From: Duganella aquatilis
Lineage (GTDB): Bacteria; Pseudomonadota; Gammaproteobacteria; Burkholderiales; Burkholderiaceae_D
Assembly: GCF_009674565.1 (NCBI RefSeq)
Contig: NZ_WKJL01000040.1
Coordinates: 1-38,685 of the forward strand
DNA length: 38,685 bases
Direction of reading: 5' to 3'
A program made the position numbers and the translations under genes. The notes beneath the pieces were generated by a model. That model was not told the DNA's origin. It saw nothing but the letters and a program-made list of their open reading frames with translations, and did not search any database. Below are positions 15,080-26,238 of this stretch, piece after piece; position 1 is the first letter of the stretch, and every line of letters starts with the position of its first letter.

Positions 15080-15546
15080 ACCCACAAGACGACGCCTTCC
15101 TGACCCGCGTGCTGGCCCTGGCGCAGCGCTCGCGCGACGAAGGCCATCACCCGTTCGCCGCCATGGTGGTGGCGGCCGACGGCACGGTAATCTCGGAAGC
15201 GATGAACGCTTCCAGCAGCGACCGCACCGCGCACGCCGAGATGAATGCGCTGCGCCTGGCCTCGCAGCGTTACAGTCCGGCCGAACTGGCTGGCGCCACG
15301 CTGTACGCCAACGCCGAGCCATGCGCCATGTGCAGCGGCGGCACCTACTGGAGCGGCGTGGGCCGTGTGGTGTACGCGATGTCGGAAGCCAGCCTGCTGG
15401 AACTGACCGGCAGCGATCCCGAAAACCCGACCTTGTCGCTGCCGTGCCGCACCGTGTTCGCGGCCGGCCAGCGCCCGACCGAGGTCATCGGACCGGTGCG
15501 CGAAGACGAAGCGCGGCTGGCGCACGCGAATTTCTGGCAAAAGTAG
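15076..15546 (+). CDS. Nucleoside/guanine deaminase-like enzyme (CDA superfamily)
   Basis: A 156-residue protein. ATG 15076 overlaps the oxygenase TGA by 4 nt, with GGAG 7 nt upstream. The zinc signature of the cytidine deaminase superfamily is intact: H53-A-E55 (TAHAEMNAL) and P82-C83-A-M-C86 (EPCAMC). The length equals that of small bacterial guanine deaminases of the GuaD type, which convert guanine to xanthine. In this locus it would join the oxygenase product (xanthine from hypoxanthine) at the same intermediate. Cytosine or tRNA adenosine deaminases share the signature, but the context favours a purine base. It is the last gene of the tsx-bmp-oxygenase-deaminase operon. Confidence 0.9.
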   Translation: MNPQDDAFLTRVLALAQRSRDEGHHPFAAMVVAADGTVISEAMNASSSDRTAHAEMNALRLASQRYSPAELAGATLYANAEPCAMCSGGTYWSGVGRVVYAMSEASLLELTGSDPENPTLSLPCRTVFAAGQRPTEVIGPVREDEARLAHANFWQK

Positions 15547-15680
15547 CAAAGTTCCGCGATTAAGTGATGTTTCCGGGCGACACGAGGTGTAAGTAGCGAT
15601 GAAACTGGATTGATTAATTCGCGCAATCGGATCACAGTAGCTCCCTAGCCATGCATCATTGAAGATGCGGGGAGACAACC

Positions 15681-16067
15681 ATGAAGCTTTTGCAATTCGC
15701 CCTCTTGACCGCTGCGGGACTCGCGGCCGCATCGTACGCCAGCGCACAGGCGCCGCAGCCGGACGCGCCGTCCGCCATGCGGGCGGGAGAGCCGTATCTG
15801 CCGCCGGCGCTGCGCAAGCCCTTGCGCGAAGCCTCGAATGGCACGGCGCTGCTGCGCTATCAGCCGATGCAGAAGCTGAAACAACGCTTTGAAGCCGCCG
15901 ACCTGGATGGCAGCGGCACGCTGAGCCGCGACGAGGCACGCCGCGCGGGCTTGACCGTGGTGGATAAAAACTTCGACCATATCGATACCGCGCAACGCGG
16001 TGCGGTCAGCTTCGACGACCTCAAGGCCTACCTGATTCAACGCCGTGAAGAGGCGAATTCCCGTTAA
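15681..16067 (+). CDS. Secreted/periplasmic EF-hand protein
   Basis: A 128-residue protein with GGGGAG before ATG 15681. A signal peptide (about 1-23) is cleaved near ASA-QA. One canonical EF-hand loop, DLDGSGTLSRDE (74-85), has all Ca2+-liganding positions. A second, at about 102-113 (DTAQRGAVSFDD), is degenerate at positions 3, 5 and 12. It probably binds one Ca2+ in the periplasm; its partner is unknown. A small hairpin (GCATC 15653-15657 / GATGC 15664-15668) lies immediately before the ribosome site. It stands alone between the purine operon and the convergent signalling operon. Confidence 0.88.
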   Translation: MKLLQFALLTAAGLAAASYASAQAPQPDAPSAMRAGEPYLPPALRKPLREASNGTALLRYQPMQKLKQRFEAADLDGSGTLSRDEARRAGLTVVDKNFDHIDTAQRGAVSFDDLKAYLIQRREEANSR

Positions 16068-16090
16068 TCGCGTTAGTACCCCCAAACGAA

Positions 16091-16120
16091 AGGGTCAGAC
16101 CCCGTACGGGGTCTGACCCT
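16091..16120. repeat. 30-bp perfect palindrome (GGGTCAGACCCC type), likely bidirectional terminator
   Basis: AGGGTCAGACCCCGT (16091-16105) is followed immediately by its exact reverse complement. It sits between convergent genes (stops at 16067 and 16215), the usual place for a bidirectional terminator, though no T-tract follows. I associate this sequence, from memory, with dispersed intergenic repeats of Massilia/Duganella-type genomes. It shares CTGACCC with the right flank of the palindrome at 1-70. Confidence 0.85.
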
Positions 16121-16214
16121 GGCCGCAGCGGTGTGCGGGTTGCGCAGGTGCCGCAAGCTCTACTGCGGACGCGCACGGCAGCGGTGCAAGCTAACGCTAC
16201 CCCATTTTGCCGGG

Positions 16215-17393
16215 TTACTGGGGTGGGGCGTCGCGGCGCGGCAACGTCAGACTGAAAACCGACCCCTCGCCCGGCTTGCTTTCCAGCGTCAGGCTGCCTT
16301 CGTGCACTTCGGCCAGCTGGCGCGAGATGTACAGGCCCAGCCCCAGGCCCGCCGGCGCATCGCTGCCGACGCCACGCTCATACGGCTCAAAAATCTTGGC
16401 CTGGTTTTCCGGCGCGATGCCGGGACCGCAATCGCGCACATCGATGCGTGCCCAGTCCTGCTCCACCGTCAGCGTCACGCTGATCGGCTGCTGGCAACCG
16501 TAGCGCATGGCGTTGGTCAGCAGATTCACCACGATCTGCTCGATGCGGAACTCGTCCCACCAGCCGCTCACCGGCGTGCCCGCCTCCAGCGTCAGGGTGG
16601 CGCCGGCGGTGGTGGCCTGCGGCGTCAGATCATGCACCACGCGCCGCAGCAGGCCCGACAACTCCACCCAGCCGGGCCGCAGCGACAGCTTGCCGCTGCG
16701 GATGCGCGACACATCCAGCATGTCGTCGATCAGGCGGATGATGCTCTGGATCTGGCGGTCGTCGCGCGCCACCATGCGCTGCAACTGCTCGGCGCCGAAG
16801 GCCGCCATATTGCCGCGCTCCAGCTGCATCTTGCGCAACTGGGTTTCCAGATACAGCGTGTTGAGCGGCGTGCGCATCTCGTGCGACACCATCGACATGA
16901 ATTCATCGCGCATCACCAGCGCGCGCTCCAGCTGCGCCTGCGTCGCCGCCTGCTGCTGGCGCGCCGCCTCCAGCGCCTCGACCTGGCGCCGCATCGCTTC
17001 GCGCGCCTCGTACAGCGCCACGAACACCTGCACCTTGCCCTTCACCGCGCGCGGATCGAGCGGCTTGTACAGCACGTCCACCGCGCCCGCTTCGTAGCCC
17101 TTGAACGAGTAATTCAGTTCCTTGCCCGCCGCCGTCACGAACACGATCGGAATCTGCCGCGTCTTCTCGGTGCCGCGCATCAGCTCGGCCAGCTCGAAGC
17201 CGTCCATGCCCGGCATCTGCACGTCGAGAATGGCCATCGCGAAGTCATGCTGCAGCAGCAGCGCCAGCGCTTCCTCGCCGGACCCGGCCTGGAAGATCTC
17301 GCGCCCCTCGCCGCGAATGACGGCGTTCAACGCTTGCAGGTTCTCCGGCAGATCGTCAACGATCAGCAGCTTGGTGGGGGATGCGTCTTGCAT
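16215..17393 (-). CDS. Receiver-histidine kinase hybrid (REC-HisKA-HATPase)
   Basis: A 392-residue soluble protein. An N-terminal receiver domain (about 5-125) has phospho-acceptor D57 (AILDVQM) and conserved K110 (VLYKPLD). A coiled linker (about 125-160) leads to a HisKA domain with H171 (MVSHEMRTPLN) and a HATPase domain (about 275-385: N box NLLTNAMRYG, G1 DCGPGIAP, G2 GLGLGLYIS). It lacks membrane segments, so its input is phosphorylation of the receiver, presumably by the hybrid kinase encoded first in the operon. Its ATG shares one base with the cheB stop (TAATG). It is the last gene of the four-gene operon. Confidence 0.94.
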   Translation of the reverse strand: MQDASPTKLLIVDDLPENLQALNAVIRGEGREIFQAGSGEEALALLLQHDFAMAILDVQMPGMDGFELAELMRGTEKTRQIPIVFVTAAGKELNYSFKGYEAGAVDVLYKPLDPRAVKGKVQVFVALYEAREAMRRQVEALEAARQQQAATQAQLERALVMRDEFMSMVSHEMRTPLNTLYLETQLRKMQLERGNMAAFGAEQLQRMVARDDRQIQSIIRLIDDMLDVSRIRSGKLSLRPGWVELSGLLRRVVHDLTPQATTAGATLTLEAGTPVSGWWDEFRIEQIVVNLLTNAMRYGCQQPISVTLTVEQDWARIDVRDCGPGIAPENQAKIFEPYERGVGSDAPAGLGLGLYISRQLAEVHEGSLTLESKPGEGSVFSLTLPRRDAPPQ

Positions 17394-17995
17394 TACTTAT
17401 TCTCCAGCATCATCAACAGGGTGTGTATCTCAGCCAACGGCAAAATCAGGTCCGGCGCGTGCAGGCGGATGGCTTCCTTCGGCATGGTCGGCACTTCGGC
17501 CTCGTGCGGGTCTTGCACCACGGTCAGGCCGCCGGCCGCGCTGATCGCCGCCAGCCCGGCCGCGCCGTCGTGGTTGGCGCCGGTGAGCAGGATGCCGACC
17601 AGGCCGGCGCCATAGGCGTCGGCCGCCGACGTCATCAAATAATCGATCGCCGGCCGCGCAAAATGCAGCGGCGCCTCGCAACTCAGGGAGAAGCAACGGT
17701 CCTGTTCCACCGACAGATGGTAGCCCGAACCGGCGAAATACAGCGTACCGGACGCCACCTCTTCCTTGTCGCGCGCCTCGCGCACAGGCAAGCTCATGCG
17801 TTGCTGGAAGACGCCGGCCAGGTGGCTCTGGCGCCCGTCCGGTATGTGCAGCACCGCCACCACCGCGCAACCGTAATCGGCCGGCAGTCCCGGCAGCAGG
17901 TGCAGCAGCGCGCCGACGCCGCCGGCCGAGGCGCCAATCACCACCGCCTCCACCGAACGCCCGGCCAATGCTTTCTGGATAGTGGAAGTGTCCAT
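17393..17995 (-). CDS. CheB-type protein-glutamate methylesterase, stand-alone catalytic domain
   Basis: A 200-residue protein starting at ATG 17995, 2 nt after the cheR stop. The catalytic triad is visible: S23 (GASAGG), H50 (VLHIPDG) and D143 (LTGANHDGAAG). It lacks the N-terminal receiver of classical CheB, so it cannot be switched by direct phosphorylation. A regulatory input may come from the receiver-kinase downstream. Known CheB removes methyl groups from chemoreceptor glutamates. Its target here may instead be a component of this operon. It is tightly coupled to cheR on one side and the receiver-kinase on the other. Confidence 0.93.
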   Translation of the reverse strand: MDTSTIQKALAGRSVEAVVIGASAGGVGALLHLLPGLPADYGCAVVAVLHIPDGRQSHLAGVFQQRMSLPVREARDKEEVASGTLYFAGSGYHLSVEQDRCFSLSCEAPLHFARPAIDYLMTSAADAYGAGLVGILLTGANHDGAAGLAAISAAGGLTVVQDPHEAEVPTMPKEAIRLHAPDLILPLAEIHTLLMMLENK

Positions 17996-17997
17996 GA

Positions 17998-18816
17998 TCA
18001 ACGTTTGCGGAACAGCCGTTCGCGCTTCATCACCGGCTCGAAACTCGGTCCGTAGGCGGAGAAGTCGATGCTCTCCTTGCTGCCCAGGCCGAGGAAGCCG
18101 CGATGGCACAGCGACTCGTGGAACAGGCCGAAGGCGCGTTCCTGCAGGCGCTTCTTAAAATAAATCATCACGTTGCGGCAGCTGATCAGATTGGTCTCTG
18201 CAAACACCGAGTCGGTCGCCAGGCTGTGGTCGGCGAAGGTGACGTTTTCGCACAGCGACTTGTCGAACAGCGCGGCGTTGTAGGCCGCCGTGTAGTAATC
18301 GGAAAAACTGCGGGTGCCGCCGGCCTGCTGGTAGTTCTGCGTGTACTCGCGCATCGCGTCCAGCGGGAACATGCCCTGGCGCGCCTTTTCCAGCGACTGC
18401 GGATTGATGTCGGTGGCGTAAATCATGCTGCGCTCCAGCAAGCCTTCTTCCTTGAGCAGGATGGCCATCGAATACACTTCCTCTCCGGTGCTGCAGCCGG
18501 CGATCCAGATCTTCAGCGACGGATAGGTGCGCAGCACCGGCACCACATGCTCGCGCAGCGCGGCAAAGTAGGTCGGATCGCGGAACATCGAGGTGACCGG
18601 TATCGTCAGGTATTGCAGCAGCTGGCTGAACGCGGCCGGCTCGTGGATGACGCGCGCCTGCAGCGCCGAGATGCTGTCGCAATCCATTTCCTTCAGCGCG
18701 TGCAGCACGCGGCGCTTTTGCGAGGCGCCGGTGTAGTCGCGGAAGTCGTAGCTGTATTTCAGGTAGATGGCCTCCACCAGCATTTTCAGCTCGATATCGG
18801 TGTCGCTATGGTGCAT
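17998..18816 (-). CDS. CheR-type protein-glutamate methyltransferase
   Basis: A 272-residue protein. An N-terminal all-alpha domain (about 1-75) precedes a SAM-dependent methyltransferase fold with motif I IWIAGCSTGEEVYS (103-116), an acidic SAM contact at D136 (YATDIN) and the family motif ISCRNVMIYF (211-220). The TSMFRDP element (75-81) is also conserved. CheR adds methyl groups to glutamates of signalling proteins. The gene lies 18 nt after the large hybrid kinase and 2 nt before cheB, with no chemoreceptor or CheA/CheW in the operon. The cognate substrate is therefore uncertain. Confidence 0.95.
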   Translation of the reverse strand: MHHSDTDIELKMLVEAIYLKYSYDFRDYTGASQKRRVLHALKEMDCDSISALQARVIHEPAAFSQLLQYLTIPVTSMFRDPTYFAALREHVVPVLRTYPSLKIWIAGCSTGEEVYSMAILLKEEGLLERSMIYATDINPQSLEKARQGMFPLDAMREYTQNYQQAGGTRSFSDYYTAAYNAALFDKSLCENVTFADHSLATDSVFAETNLISCRNVMIYFKKRLQERAFGLFHESLCHRGFLGLGSKESIDFSAYGPSFEPVMKRERLFRKR

Positions 18817-18834
18817 AGGTTAACCTTTGCATGG

Positions 18835-22335
<3,501 letters not shown>

Positions 22336-22444
22336 GGTCTGGGCCAGAATAGCTTGAGAAGCGAAGAGTTTATCTCAAACACAAGCTTTTCCAGACCACA
22401 TTTCAATTGTGCGTGAGGGAAATAACATATCCTCTCATGCAAAC

Positions 22445-22765
22445 CTATTCTACAAACTGTTCGCCGTTCCAATCGGGAATTGCAAGATTTCCGCCAAAGC
22501 AACTTTCTACGACTTCACTTTCACGCAGAAAACCAACCGTCCAAGCGTAGTCATTTTCACGGACTGGCATCAATTCCTTCAATATCGCAGCAATACGCGG
22601 CATCTCCGCGTCCAGCTCCGCGTTCGTCAAATTGTCGGCAGCGACAGAAATGAAAAGCAGCTGGAAATCATCTTGTATCTCGTACCTGAACAAGTGACTG
22701 GAAATCCCCGTTTCGTTGGAAAGGCGTTTTAAAGCGGTGTCCGCCAGTTCATCAGTGATCAACAT
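22445..22765 (-). CDS. Small hypothetical protein, possible immunity partner
   Basis: A 106-residue protein starting at ATG 22765, directly behind a strong GGGAGGG ribosome site. It is acidic, with alternating strand and helix patterns (LFRYEIQDDFQLLFISVAAD, MPRIAAILKELMPVRENDYAWTVGF) and a tryptophan near the end. There is no signal peptide or known motif. It starts 19 nt after the stop of the 78-residue gene, so the two are one unit. Base composition is visibly more AT-rich than the flanking kinase and dioxygenase genes, which suggests transfer. The size, acidity and position after a toxin-like fragment fit an immunity protein, but this is inference. Confidence 0.7.
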   Translation of the reverse strand: MLITDELADTALKRLSNETGISSHLFRYEIQDDFQLLFISVAADNLTNAELDAEMPRIAAILKELMPVRENDYAWTVGFLRESEVVESCFGGNLAIPDWNGEQFVE

Positions 22766-22784
22766 TTTTCGCCCTCCCGTATAC

Positions 22785-23021
22785 TTATAAACATCCCATC
22801 GCTTTTGCCTTGGCTCGCAATTTTTCAAGCCCTCGCTTCATGGAGCGAATCATATCGATGTGTCCCAAATAAGTCCCTTTGCCCGCCATCCTGCCGCCAG
22901 GATTGGATGAATAGGCGCGATGGAAAAGATCATAGCGGTCTTCCGCGAGTTGTGCCTCGCGCTTTTTTAGTTGTGCCTCCAGATCGCAAATTTTTCTTAA
23001 TATCTGCTCGCATGAACTCAT
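22785..23021 (-). CDS. Small protein resembling the C-terminal end of polymorphic toxins
   Basis: A 78-residue protein starting at ATG 23021 (AAGG 8 nt upstream). It begins MSSCEQILRKICDLEAQL, is helical and basic, and ends GKGTYLGHIDMIRSMKRGL ... AMGC. The spacing CE-x-I ... GH-x-x-x-I ... L ... GC recalls, from memory, the conserved tails of Rhs/PAAR-type effector C-termini. No secretion or delivery domain is attached, so it would be an orphan cargo domain or a remnant. It lies 75 bp after the TauD-like gene and 19 bp before the possible immunity gene. An unrelated small helical protein remains possible. Confidence 0.65.
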   Translation of the reverse strand: MSSCEQILRKICDLEAQLKKREAQLAEDRYDLFHRAYSSNPGGRMAGKGTYLGHIDMIRSMKRGLEKLRAKAKAMGCL

Positions 23022-23024
23022 GCA

Positions 23025-23068
23025 GAAACCTTAATCACGTGTTGGGTACCTCCACAGACTAAGGTTTC
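23025..23068 (-). promoter_or_regulatory. Hairpin sequestering the ribosome site of the 78-residue gene
   Basis: GAAACCTTA (23025-23033) and TAAGGTTTC (23060-23068) are exact 9-bp reverse complements separated by 26 nt. On the minus-strand transcript the 3' arm carries the AAGG Shine-Dalgarno of the gene starting at 23021. A folded leader could thus lower its translation. No terminator U-tract follows. Confidence 0.5.
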
Positions 23069-23096
23069 CGCTGTTGCCACTGCTTGAGCTGGATCG

Positions 23097-23879
23097 CTAA
23101 GCGGCTTGTTTCTGCTCGCCGTCCGCCCAGATGACGCCGTCGGCGCGGATGGTGGTGCGGTTGAGGATGCGGCGCGTCTGCGGCGTGATCGGCGTTGCCT
23201 TGTGAGCGACGTGCAGGTTGTCCGCCACCACCACGTCACCCGGCAGCCAGTGGTGGCGGTAGGTGGCGCCGTCGCGCGAGTAGTGGCGGTCCACCGCCTC
23301 CATCAGCGCGCGCGAATGGTCGGGGCTGTAGCCCAGCACGCCCGCCGTCAGGCCGATGTTCAGGTACAGCGCCGGCACCTCCGTTTTCGGATGGCGCAGC
23401 ACCAGCGGATGCACCACGCCATTGCGGTGCGCCGTGGTCAGGCCGGCAAACTCCTGCTGTATCTCCGGCTGCAACTCGGCATACGCCCGCTGCAGGTCGG
23501 TGAACAGCGTGTCGCCGCCCTCCGCCGACTGCACTTCCGAATACCAGAAGCTGATCGGCGTCGGATCTTCGCGGAACGAACCGTCCGAATGCCAGTAGCG
23601 GCCGACTTCGACATGGCCATCCTCCGGCCGGCTGGCGACGCGGAAGATCTCCGGCCAGCCGTTCAACTGCCCGCGCATGGTGGGGAAAGTCTCCAGGCTG
23701 CCGAACAGCTTGCTGGCGGCGATCTGCTCCGGCGGCGTGAACGACTGGCCGCGTATCACCAGCATGCCATATTGCAGCAGCGCGGCGCGCAGCTGCTCAG
23801 CCGTGCCGTCATCGGCCTCGCGCATATCGAAACCGTCGATTTCAGCGCCAAAACCGACAGGGAGCGGGGTGATATTCAT
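23097..23879 (-). CDS. TauD/TfdA-family Fe(II)/2-oxoglutarate-dependent dioxygenase
   Basis: A 260-residue protein from ATG 23879, behind GGAGG. The facial triad is H97-x-D99 (WHSDGSF) and H226 (NLHVAHKAT), followed 11 residues later by R237 as the probable 2-oxoglutarate ligand (TRRILNRTT). This spacing matches TauD. Other family landmarks are LVIRGQSFTPPEQI near the N-terminus and AEGGDTLFTDLQRAY. The family hydroxylates taurine, alkyl sulfates, phenoxyacetates and similar acids, and the substrate here is unknown. The gene is divergent from a LysR regulator that likely controls it. No transporter adjoins it. Confidence 0.93.
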   Translation of the reverse strand: MNITPLPVGFGAEIDGFDMREADDGTAEQLRAALLQYGMLVIRGQSFTPPEQIAASKLFGSLETFPTMRGQLNGWPEIFRVASRPEDGHVEVGRYWHSDGSFREDPTPISFWYSEVQSAEGGDTLFTDLQRAYAELQPEIQQEFAGLTTAHRNGVVHPLVLRHPKTEVPALYLNIGLTAGVLGYSPDHSRALMEAVDRHYSRDGATYRHHWLPGDVVVADNLHVAHKATPITPQTRRILNRTTIRADGVIWADGEQKQAA

Positions 23880-23961
23880 ACAACCTCCAAAGCAATTTAA
23901 GTATGAAATCACTATAATCCCGCCGCGTTCTGCTGATAATATGGGCAAATTCGCACACACC

Positions 23962-23978
23962 TTTGCGTAAGGCGCAAA
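23962..23978. promoter_or_regulatory. Inverted repeat before the LysR gene, possible autoregulatory site
   Basis: TTTGCG (23962-23967), spacer TAAGG, CGCAAA (23973-23978) is a perfect 6-bp dyad ending 3 bp before the LysR ATG. The spacer holds the likely ribosome site. A -10-like TATAAT (23913-23918) lies upstream on the same strand. The dyad may be an operator or an mRNA hairpin over the ribosome site. Confidence 0.35.
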
Positions 23979-23980
23979 AC

Positions 23981-24883
23981 ATGGACAGATTTGCCGAATT
24001 AAAAGCGTTTTGCCTGGTGGCCAGCAACGGCGGCTTTTCCGCCGCCGCGCGCCAGCTTGGCGTGGCCACGTCATCGGTGACGCGGCTGGTGGACGCGCTG
24101 GAACAGCGCATCGGCGCGCCGCTGCTGAACCGCTCGACGCGCAGCATCACCCTCACCGACAGCGGCCGCGGCTATTTCGACCACGCCACGCAAATCCTCG
24201 CCTCGCTGGATGAAGCCGACGACGCCGCCTCCGGCCGCGATGCGGAACCGGCCGGCGTGCTGCGCATCGCCGCCCCGGTCACGCTGGCGATCCGCTACAT
24301 CGCCCCGCTGCTGCCGGAACTGGCGCGCCGCTACCCGAAGCTGGAACTGGACATGCGCCTTAGCGATGCGCTGACCAATATGGTCGATGAAGCGATCGAC
24401 GTCGCCATCCGCATCGGCAACCCGGAGCAGCAGCCCAACCTGATCGCGCGCAAGCTGGCCGGCCACCAGCGCCACATCGTCGCCAGCCCGACCTACCTGG
24501 CCGCCCACGGCGCGCCGCAGACGCCGGACGAACTGGGGCAGCACAACTGCCTGTTGTTCGCCTACGGCGCCAGCCGTTCAAGCTGGCGGCTGCGCAACAG
24601 CGACCTGGCCACGGAAGTGGAAGTGCGCGGCAACCTGCACGTCAATAATTCGGAAATGCTGCGCCACGCCGCGCTGGGCGGTCTCGGCCTGGCACTGCTG
24701 CCGGGCTGGTTGATACGGGAAGACCTGGAGGCGGGAGCGCTGGTACCCGTATTGAACGAGTACCAGGCCAATCCAGGCGAAATGGATGTGGGCATCTACG
24801 CGGTGTACCCGGCCAACCGGCGCGGCGCATCGAAGATACGCGTATTCACCGATATGTTGGCCGGGTCGCTGGCCGACACCTAG
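23981..24883 (+). CDS. LysR-family transcriptional regulator
   Basis: A 300-residue protein from ATG 23981. The N-terminal helix-turn-helix (about 1-60: MDRFAELKAFCLVASNGGFS, AAARQLGVATSSVTRLVDAL, LLNRSTRSITLTDSG) is canonical. The C-terminal co-inducer domain (about 90-295) has the two-lobed periplasmic-binding-like pattern (VLRIAAPVTLAIRYIAPLLP, DVAIRIGNPEQQPNLIARKL, GLGLALLPGWLI). It is divergent from the TauD-like dioxygenase, its probable target. Its stop overlaps the convergent cytochrome gene by 4 bp. The co-inducer is unknown. Confidence 0.94.
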   Translation: MDRFAELKAFCLVASNGGFSAAARQLGVATSSVTRLVDALEQRIGAPLLNRSTRSITLTDSGRGYFDHATQILASLDEADDAASGRDAEPAGVLRIAAPVTLAIRYIAPLLPELARRYPKLELDMRLSDALTNMVDEAIDVAIRIGNPEQQPNLIARKLAGHQRHIVASPTYLAAHGAPQTPDELGQHNCLLFAYGASRSSWRLRNSDLATEVEVRGNLHVNNSEMLRHAALGGLGLALLPGWLIREDLEAGALVPVLNEYQANPGEMDVGIYAVYPANRRGASKIRVFTDMLAGSLADT

Positions 24884-26226
24884 TGCTGCGCTTCGGCGCC
24901 GATCTGCTTGCGGATCTTCGCCACCTGGCCGGCATCCGCGGCGGACGCCTGGTTGCCCCAGCTCTGGCGCACGAAGGTCACCAGCTGCGCCGCTTCGTCA
25001 TCCGACAGACGCCAGGCAAAGCCCGGCATGCCCAGCGCCGATGGCGCACCCTTGGTGGAAGGCAGCGAACTGCCCGCCAGCACCAGGCGGATCAACGAAG
25101 TCGGATCGTCCGACAACACGCTCGGATTGCCCGCCAGCGCCGGGAACACCTTGGCGTTGGAGGTCGCGTCCGAACGGTGACAGGCCGCGCAGTTATCCAG
25201 ATACAGCTGGGCGCCGCGCGTGTCGTCGTGCCCCGCCTTCAAGGCCTTGGCCGTGACATCGCTGACCGCATAGCGCGCCTTCTCATCCGGCCCCGGCGTC
25301 AGGGACTTCAGGTAGACGGCGATGGCTTTCAGATCTTCCGGCGACATCTCCTGCGTGCTGTGCGCGACCACATCGGCCATCGGCGTGCCGATCACCGCCG
25401 AATGCGCGTTGCGTGCCTTGCTCAGCGTATCGATGATGTCCTGCTCGGTCCAACGGCCCAAACCACCAGCCGGATTGCTGCGCAGGTTCACCGCCAGCCA
25501 GCCGTCGATGACCGGACCGCCGGACAGGTAGGCCGGATTCGACTCGTCCTGCGCCAGCTCCTGCATGGTCGAGGCGCGCGGCGTGTGGCAGGCGCCGCAA
25601 TGGCCCAGGCCCTGCACCAGGTAGGCGCCGCGCGCCAGCGCGTCGCTCTGGTACTTGCTCAGCACCAGCGGTTCAACGGCCGGCGCATACGTCTTGCGCC
25701 AGATCGCCAGCGGCCAGTTGATCGACAGCGGCCAGGCGATGTCATGCCCCAGGTTGGGCTTCGACACCGGCTGCACGCCATGCATGAAATACGCATACAG
25801 CGCGCGCATGTCGTCGTCGGTCACCTTGGCGTAGGACGGATACGGCATCGCCGGATACAGCGTGTCGCCCGACGGCGCGATACCGTGACGCACGGCGCGG
25901 TCGAAGTCGTTCAGGCTGTAGTTGCCGATGCCGGTCGCCTTGTCCGGCGTGATGTTGGAGCTGTGGATGGCCCCGATCGGCGTCGCCATCGACAGCCCGC
26001 CCGCGAACGGCTGGCCTTTCGGCGCCGTGTGGCAGGCCACGCAGTCGGCGGCGACGGCCAGGTAGCGGCCCTTCTCGATCAGTTGTGCGCTCGGCGTGGC
26101 CAGGTTCTCCGCGCCCGGTCCGATGTCCCTGGTAACCGTGGCTTGCCTGGCGTAGGCGAATGCACCCACCACGCCCACCACCGCTACCGCCGCGACGACC
26201 GCGATTCCTTTTTTAACATTGCTCAT
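24880..26226 (-). CDS. Tri-haem cytochrome c subunit of membrane-bound sugar/alcohol dehydrogenase
   Basis: A 448-residue protein. A single N-terminal membrane anchor/signal (about 6-26) precedes three class I cytochrome c domains, each with CxxCH: C62-VAC-H66, C210-GAC-H214 and C346-AAC-H350. The order and length match the cytochrome subunit of gluconate-2-dehydrogenase and related GMC-type dehydrogenases, which passes electrons from the flavoprotein to ubiquinone at the outer face of the inner membrane. It starts 12 nt after the stop of the flavoprotein gene, as the last gene of the operon. A likely axial Met for the third domain is in GMPGFAWRLSDDEA. Confidence 0.95.
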   Translation of the reverse strand: MSNVKKGIAVVAAVAVVGVVGAFAYARQATVTRDIGPGAENLATPSAQLIEKGRYLAVAADCVACHTAPKGQPFAGGLSMATPIGAIHSSNITPDKATGIGNYSLNDFDRAVRHGIAPSGDTLYPAMPYPSYAKVTDDDMRALYAYFMHGVQPVSKPNLGHDIAWPLSINWPLAIWRKTYAPAVEPLVLSKYQSDALARGAYLVQGLGHCGACHTPRASTMQELAQDESNPAYLSGGPVIDGWLAVNLRSNPAGGLGRWTEQDIIDTLSKARNAHSAVIGTPMADVVAHSTQEMSPEDLKAIAVYLKSLTPGPDEKARYAVSDVTAKALKAGHDDTRGAQLYLDNCAACHRSDATSNAKVFPALAGNPSVLSDDPTSLIRLVLAGSSLPSTKGAPSALGMPGFAWRLSDDEAAQLVTFVRQSWGNQASAADAGQVAKIRKQIGAEAQH

Positions 26227-26238
26227 GTCGTCGTCTCC

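Noticed and set aside
14671..15546. A 291-residue version of the deaminase
   Set aside because: The extra N-terminus overlaps the Rieske oxygenase out of frame. ATG 15076 has a ribosome site and an ATGA overlap.
22336..22397. GGTCTGG ... CCAGACC and TTGAGA ... TCTCAA dyads upstream of the hybrid kinase as a riboswitch
   Set aside because: The arms are short and widely spaced, and they match no riboswitch class I know. They may form a leader structure, but support is too thin.
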